Shown: piece after piece, positions 58,560 through 64,000 of the stretch
Layout: the number at the start of each line of letters is the position of its first letter
Numbering within the stretch: position 1 is the first letter of the stretch
Assembly (NCBI GenBank): GCA_021464415.1
Contig: CM038465.1
Span: forward strand, 25,327,839-25,391,838
Source of the DNA: Lonicera japonica
Taxonomy: Eukaryota; Streptophyta; Magnoliopsida; Dipsacales; Caprifoliaceae
Length of the DNA: 64,000 nt
Direction of reading: 5' to 3'
Made by a program: the position numbers and the translations under genes
The notes under the pieces: model-generated
The model's input: the letters and a program-made list of their open reading frames with translations, nothing else
Told to the model about the DNA's origin: nothing
Database searches by the model: none

Positions 58560-59880
58560 CATTACAAGAAAATTATGTATTAGTAGGAAATTTTTTTGCC
58601 ACTAAACGTCCAAATATCCCCACTAATACTTTTTGTCGGAAACTTTTTTTCCCCGCCAGGTTCTCGGTAAAAACGTGCCACAAAAGGTTTTAGTGGGGAA
58701 CCAAAATATCCTAAAACAGCCCCCTTCTCACAAAACCCATCATTGGCTTATTCTATTTTTCTTTGTAAAAGTGTAGAAGATGAATATAATGATACGTTAT
58801 AGGTGTTAGCTAAGATTAAATTAGCTTTTCATTGGCTTGTTCTGTTTTTGGAGTATTGACTAGTTAATCCAACATGGTGGAATCTGGAAATTGGAAAGGC
58901 TTGACCAAGTTGCATCATACTCAGCCTCATATAATGGTCAAGACTTGAAAGTCCTCACTAATATATTAGTTAGCGAACTTAAATCGATATAATTATCGAA
59001 TAATTTATAAGCTATATTGGCAATCTATTTTCAATTTTGTTTTTCCCATTAAACAACAATTTTACGTCACAAATTTATTTTATTTAACAATGAAATTACT
59101 TCAAATACAAAAGCAAAGATTAAAAAAGCACTTTAATTGTACTGCTCAATGTTAATTGTAGTAAGTTCAAATATCTTTGAAAATATATATAAAAAAATGA
59201 TTATTAAAATTCATTGAGTCAAGGTTAGCCTTGTATAGACCATAGAGATAGATTAACAAGATTATGGATCTTGATTTTCCTATTGACTAATTAATTATTT
59301 AAGGAGCCGGAAGAAAGCATTGGCTTGTTTGACCTTTACTTTGTCTAAATGTGCATATATTCTCACGTAGGTTAATTTCTTTACTAAGTAATATAAGGCA
59401 AGGAGCAAATATTTTTTTTTTTTTTCTAATTAATGGAGGTCAATTTTTAATCAAACCTCAAAGCATTACACACAAAATAAATTCAATGATGAACATATAT
59501 CAAAACAAACAAATAAAGAAAACAAAAACATAGTATATAAAGAAGACTAGAATAAGGGTATTACCTTGTAGGAATCAAACAACTTAGATGTTGGGGCGAT
59601 TGCGAGAGAGATGATTATGAGGAAGGGAGATGATTACGTAGGTGCGATTGGAGGAGCGATGGTGGTGAGATTTGGGCGGGAGGGGGAGAAAGAAAATCGT
59701 GTGAGATTGGGGGTTTTTGGGGGAAGTGGGAGAAACGTACCTGTGAGAGTTATATAGAGATTGGGGTTTTGAGGGTTTAGTGGGGAGAGGTGGAGGGAAT
59801 CGTTGCTTTGTGCTTTCTTAGGCATTGTTTTTTTACTTTAAATATCACATATATTCTTGATATATATATATATATATATG
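58560..59880 (+). mobile_element. CACTA element, left part with terminus (copy B)
   Basis: The terminus reads CATTACAAGAAAATTATG, one transition from CACTACAAGAAAA, followed by subterminal 'gccactaaa', 'ccccactaa' and 'tagtgggga' repeats. It differs from copy A by an extra 106 bp (58,867-58,972) flanked by TAGTTA and by a longer G-rich stretch near 59,640-59,710. It is cut at 59,880 by MITE F2. Confidence 0.7.
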
Positions 59881-60160
59881 AGAGCCCTTCTCTTAAGAAC
59901 TGTCATTAAGTTAACTAACTTAAGGACCATCCTTTTTGAGGGTGTAAACGGATGAATTTTTCACAAAACTTGGTGGCGGTTATCTCTATGATGAGTAGAT
60001 CATTTCCACCAAATTTCATAAAAAAAATAAACCGGGAAGTGGGTTAACTGAAAAATTGATATATATGCATATTTTTGGACGTTGAAATTCTAGATTTTTA
60101 GTTAACCCACTTTTAATTTAAATTTTTTGATGATATTTTGATGTGATCTCATCTAGTCCT
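59881..60160. mobile_element. Foldback Mutator-like MITE, family F2, left part (copy B)
   Basis: It begins AGAGCCCTTCTCTTAAG after a TATATATATG run and matches 30,431-30,710, including the fold-back centre. Confidence 0.65.
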
Positions 60161-60184
60161 CCATTATATTCAACCAAGGGAAAT

Positions 60185-60677
60185 TGTGAGTTACTAAATG
60201 GAGGCTTGATTATGCTCATGTGCAAGGATTGGGCATGGAAATACAAGTGTCTTATTATTAATTTCCTTATTGTATTAGGATTATTCTAGGTGTTATTATT
60301 TTCCTTTTCTAAGTAGGAAATAGTTTCCTTTTTGAATTAGGATTAAGGCTTTGTTTACTCCTATTTAAAGGAGACACATTATTGTTTTATTATTAAGAGT
60401 TTTTGATGATTAATAATATTGAGAGTTTTCTCTTTGTGTTCATTAAGAACATGTTGAACATGTTGAATTCATTAATTCAATTGTTCTTGACTTATCAATC
60501 TAGCAACCACACTTGATTGTGGCCTCATTCATTATACCGAGTTTCACGCTTCTTTAAGCGTTGGGTTGAGGCTTTCGCCTTCCATCTTTCGACGTATTTC
60601 AAGGTTCTTGCTACGTTTGTAGTTCAAGGGTTGAGGATCCATTAGGCTGGTTAGGAAAGACGATCCGGATCGCGTCA
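60185..60677 (+). repeat. Short LTR (493 bp) of a Copia-like element, copy B
   Basis: TGTGAGTTACT ... CGGATCGCGTCA, followed by the TGGTATTAGAGC primer site (60,679-60,690). Same junction to the chromovirus LTR as in copy A. Confidence 0.55.
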
Positions 60678-60882
60678 TTGGTATTAGAGCAATTTTTCTA
60701 TCCAGGTTTTCTATCTTTAGTTTCTTGTTCTTTTAATTTCGTAGTAGATTATTGAATCCCTAGTTCTTTATTCTTGTGAATATTTTTCCAAATTTGTGTT
60801 AGGGTTTATAAAAAAAAATCGAACAGCAACCATGAACAGTGTCGATGAACAGTGTGCTGTCCTCGGGGCATTTCTGAGAATT

Positions 60883-63155
60883 AAGCCGGTTAGTAAATTC
60901 TGATCATGTCGGTAGCACTTCGACAGAGTGTTGTCTTCGGGGCATTTCTGAGAATTTTTCATTCATAATTTGGGAAAACTTCCTCTTATAAAGTTGTAGA
61001 TCTTCGAGTTAACTTTCCGTGGACATAAAGATCACCTAAATCAGAGTCCCAAGCTAAAAGTTATGACAGAATTACGAACAGTGCTCTAGATCCAAAAAGC
61101 CTATTCCTGCAGTGGACTCCATAATCGATCATGGGGTATTCCATGATCGATCATGGTACCCTGAATGTCGATTTTGACTATGTTTAACTTGATTTTTCAC
61201 CTCTTAAAACCCCATACATCTCCATTTTCGACCAACACACATACACAGCACATTTGGGGGTTCTACAGAGAGAGAGTTAGGGATTTTTTAGGAATCATTG
61301 AGGGTTAATCTTTTCTATACAAGATTTGGGGCCAAATCCACATCATTCATTATCTTCTTCATCTCTTCCACAATTGGAGCTCAAGCGGAAAAGCTAGGGT
61401 TTCGTGATCTTGATGAGAGAGCATCATCAAGCCTTTATTTATGGAATTTAAGCTCTTGAGAGGTGGGAACACTAGTACCCAAGGTTTATTTCAAAGTATT
61501 ATGTATTGTAAGCTTTTAATTAAACCAAACTTGGGGCTTTTAATCAAATTGCATGTTCATGGGGGCTTGGGGGTACTTTCTTGAGATTCTTTGGTTGATT
61601 TGCATTGCATATGACTTCAATAATATTTTTATACAAAAAGTCCTAATTACAAATTGATTATGAGGAAGATTAGCATATGGCCCTTATATACAAGTACAAT
61701 AGTGAACACAAAACTATGATACGCATATATACTAAGTTGTACATGGTATTAAAAGTATGGTTTGATAATAACTATGTATGTTATGGCATTGTTGTTACAT
61801 ATATACATTAAGAACTAGTTTTGAGACAAAAAATGTTGGAACTAGCCAATCTGTAACTATGCCACGCAAGTTTTTTAACGCTCTTTTGGTTTTGAAACAA
61901 AATGAAAACCATGTGCGAAATTTATATCAAGTTAAAGTGTTATAAATTATGGCTTGTGCTTGGCTTGGGGCCAGTTTGATGTTATACCAAGGAATTTCCC
62001 ATTTTTGAACTTGGAAACTAAATTCTTAATCAAGCCGCTAGCTGACGGAATGGGCGAAGATGGTTTAATTTACAACGCATGTATCATTATATAATATTTA
62101 GAAAGTGAGTATGATAAATATACAATATATGTATATTGAACGTACATTTGCTCCAAGTATATGGATTATAGTATTCTATACCTTCGTAAATATAATTATG
62201 ATATTTATATATTTATGGATGTGTTGAGAATACTTTTGAGAGAAAGATGATTATTTATACTTGTTAGAAATGTTTTTACTATAAATTCCCACGTTGGCCA
62301 AGTCATGGAAAGTGCTTATGAAAGTGGAAATGTGGAATTGTTACATGATTGTACCCGGATGAGCCGTTGAGTTACTATTATGGATAATGTGATATAGTCC
62401 CAGGTTTGGTCTCTAAAGGTTGGGGCCGGAAGTTGGGACAGAGCGCCCCTGGGTGAAAGACCCGAAACCGTGCACGAAAAATAACGGGAGGCGCTGCTGC
62501 CACGTGGTTGAAAGGCCACGAAATGCAGACCTGGTGACGTATGGATAGATGCGGGATTATTGAAATATTAGCTCGGAATTTGGTTTACGAAATGTTACTA
62601 TATGGCCTGGGAATTATCAAAAAATGAATATTTCTAACATATGGTTGCACCATGCTTTATAAACTCACCAATGGTTTTACATATCTATACACGAGTTGGA
62701 AACACATATTTTCTGGATATGGATTACTAGTATTCTAATGATAATTACCTTACAGAACCTATATGGTTCAAGGTTATGTTATATTAATACTATGGTTTTA
62801 ATTGTATTTTTGGATAATCGAAATATTTCATTATGTTCGCGGGTGGGGAAAGCAATGGCATGCGTATTACAAATTTATTTTTATTATAAAAAGGAAAGTA
62901 CTTTCACTACTGCACCTCGCACACATTATTTCTAAAACATATTTTATATACAAACTTTATAGTTCCCACTGAGTCTGTTTGGCTCACTTCCATTTTGCCA
63001 AAACAGTTTTGCAGGTAGTCTTCGAGGGATGGCACGTGTACGAATCTAGGGAGCCTCTGATAACTTAGAACTATGTAGTTGTCTCAGGACGACTTGATGA
63101 TTAAAAACCCATATCTTTTGAATACTTTGTATAATTGAATTAAGATATCTGGTAT
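60883..63155 (+). repeat. Chromovirus-type LTR, truncated at both ends (copy B)
   Basis: It matches 31,433-33,594. Palindromes lie at 61,119-61,134 and 61,141-61,156 (the second exact), and the AGGTGGGAACACTAGTAC block near 61,463. It retains the 93 bp lost from copy A. A new LTR interrupts it after 'gatatctggtat'. Confidence 0.85.
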
Positions 63156-64000
63156 TGTAATACCCCGTGTTCCTTTTTCTGCGTTGACCTTCTCTTAAGC
63201 CCGGTAAGGCTTAATCTCAGTCAGAGAGCGTGCATTGGGTTCCGAGCCCTTCATACTCAACCAGATAGTTCTAGTATGTCATGTTAGGTATATTTAGTTT
63301 GAGGGAGTGATCGTTACGTTATTCGGAAGGTTCGGGTTGAAACCGAGGCGTAAATCGCGTGTTTTGACTTTTCGCGATTCGTTGATTTTTGGTCAACTTT
63401 GAGCGGACATAACTTCTTCATCCGATATCCAAACGACTCTCTGTTTTCGGACATGGCTTCATTTCTTTTCCCTCTACAACTTTCTTGTTTGGGCCGAGTC
63501 GAGATTCAACCGTTTCGAGGTCCGTTTTGGGCTCAGAAAGTCATTTGCTGTTGCAGTGACTTCCATGATCGATCATGGTCCACCAGAAGAGTTCCAGAAT
63601 GCTTCATGATCGATCATGGGGGACCCATGATCGATCATGGTTCACCTGAATGTCGGTTTTGAGCGTTTTTAAACCCGTTTTTTACCCATTTATCACCCAA
63701 CACCCCTCATTTTCGAGCCACACACCTCCACCACTCTCTAGAGAGTTCTAGAGAGAGAGAGAGAGATTCTTGCCACTTCTTCTTCCTCCTACAAGATTGG
63801 AGTGCCGAATCGCTTTCTGCTTCCCTGTTCATCATATTCCTTACCTTCTTTCTCCATTGGAGCTCGTGTTGGAGCTAGGGTTTCGACGAGGTGGCTTCTA
63901 CGCTTCCTCAACTACTCGGTCTTACTTCTCTAAGGTGGGAACACTAGTACTAAATTCTTTATTTCAAATTATTACTCGTTGAATTAGAGTTTTGAACCCA
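63156..64000 (+). repeat. Second chromovirus-type LTR family, start only (runs off window)
   Basis: It starts TGTAATACCCCGTG, the same first 12 bases as 36,519, but is otherwise diverged. It keeps the same order of parts: palindromes (63,563-63,578, 63,604-63,619, 63,625-63,640), a TTTTAAA box (63,667-63,673), a purine-rich 'agagagagag' stretch, and AGGTGGGAACACTAGTAC near 63,934. No target duplication can be seen because the right end is outside the window. Confidence 0.78.

Larger units (their letters stand above)
50930..63155. repeat. Segmental duplication, copy B
   Basis: This is the counterpart of 22,525-33,600. It keeps parts lost from copy A: LINE segment 52,710-52,893, array unit and CACTA terminus 57,688-58,586, block 58,867-58,972 and LTR segment 61,025-61,117. 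It ends where a new LTR was inserted at 63,156. Its left edge also shows a local repeat of 'ataagtactgcaatagta'. Confidence 0.9.

Overview
This window looks like gene-poor, AT-rich heterochromatin from a flowering plant. The evidence is the content: Athila-type Ty3/Gypsy elements with tRNA-Asp primer sites, an LTR element of chromovirus type, a plant L1-type LINE with a zf-RVT and RNase H tail, CACTA, Tourist-like and Mutator-like nonautonomous DNA elements, and no intact host gene. The species cannot be named from the sequence. No rRNA, intact tRNA or CRISPR array is visible.

Layout. 1-10,591: AT-rich DNA with small nonautonomous DNA transposons, three tandem repeats and a diverged, broken host-gene fragment (9,313-9,808, minus). 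10,592-22,220: an almost complete Athila-like element (Athila-1) with a perfect TTTTC target duplication. Its gag-pol is decayed, its left LTR has lost about 600 bp, and a 1.75-kb solo LTR of another family sits in its 3' noncoding domain (18,540-20,294). 22,525-33,600 (copy A) and 50,930-63,155 (copy B) are diverged copies of one segment. In order, the segment holds a 3' LINE fragment, a Tourist-like MITE, a small TIR MITE, a tandem array carrying Mutator-like foldback MITEs, the left half of a CACTA element, half of a second foldback MITE, a short LTR with primer site, and a 5'-truncated chromovirus LTR. 33,943-39,489: degenerate chromovirus interior and complete 3' LTR. 39,507-43,988: a second Athila-type element (Athila-2, minus strand, TSD GTTTG) with no gag-pol at all. 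44,029-45,918: right part of the CACTA element with a compound microsatellite. 45,919-48,403: the other flank of the tandem array, ending in a unit that lacks the foldback MITE. 48,404-50,930: short tandem repeats and a possible SINE. 63,156-64,000: the start of a third palindrome-bearing LTR, cut by the window edge.

The insertions can be read as strata: tandem array, then CACTA, then foldback MITE F2, then the chromovirus cluster and, separately in F2's other arm, Athila-2. The most unusual signal is a set of short palindromes in LTRs. CCATGATCGATCATGG occurs 13 times, exactly or nearly so, in two related chromovirus-type LTR families and in the unrelated Athila-2 LTRs. A different palindrome, TGTCGCGCGACA, occurs nine times in the solo LTR. 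In three of these four families the copies lie within about 15-50 bp of a TATA-like box. They may be promoter-proximal operator-like sites acquired or amplified independently.
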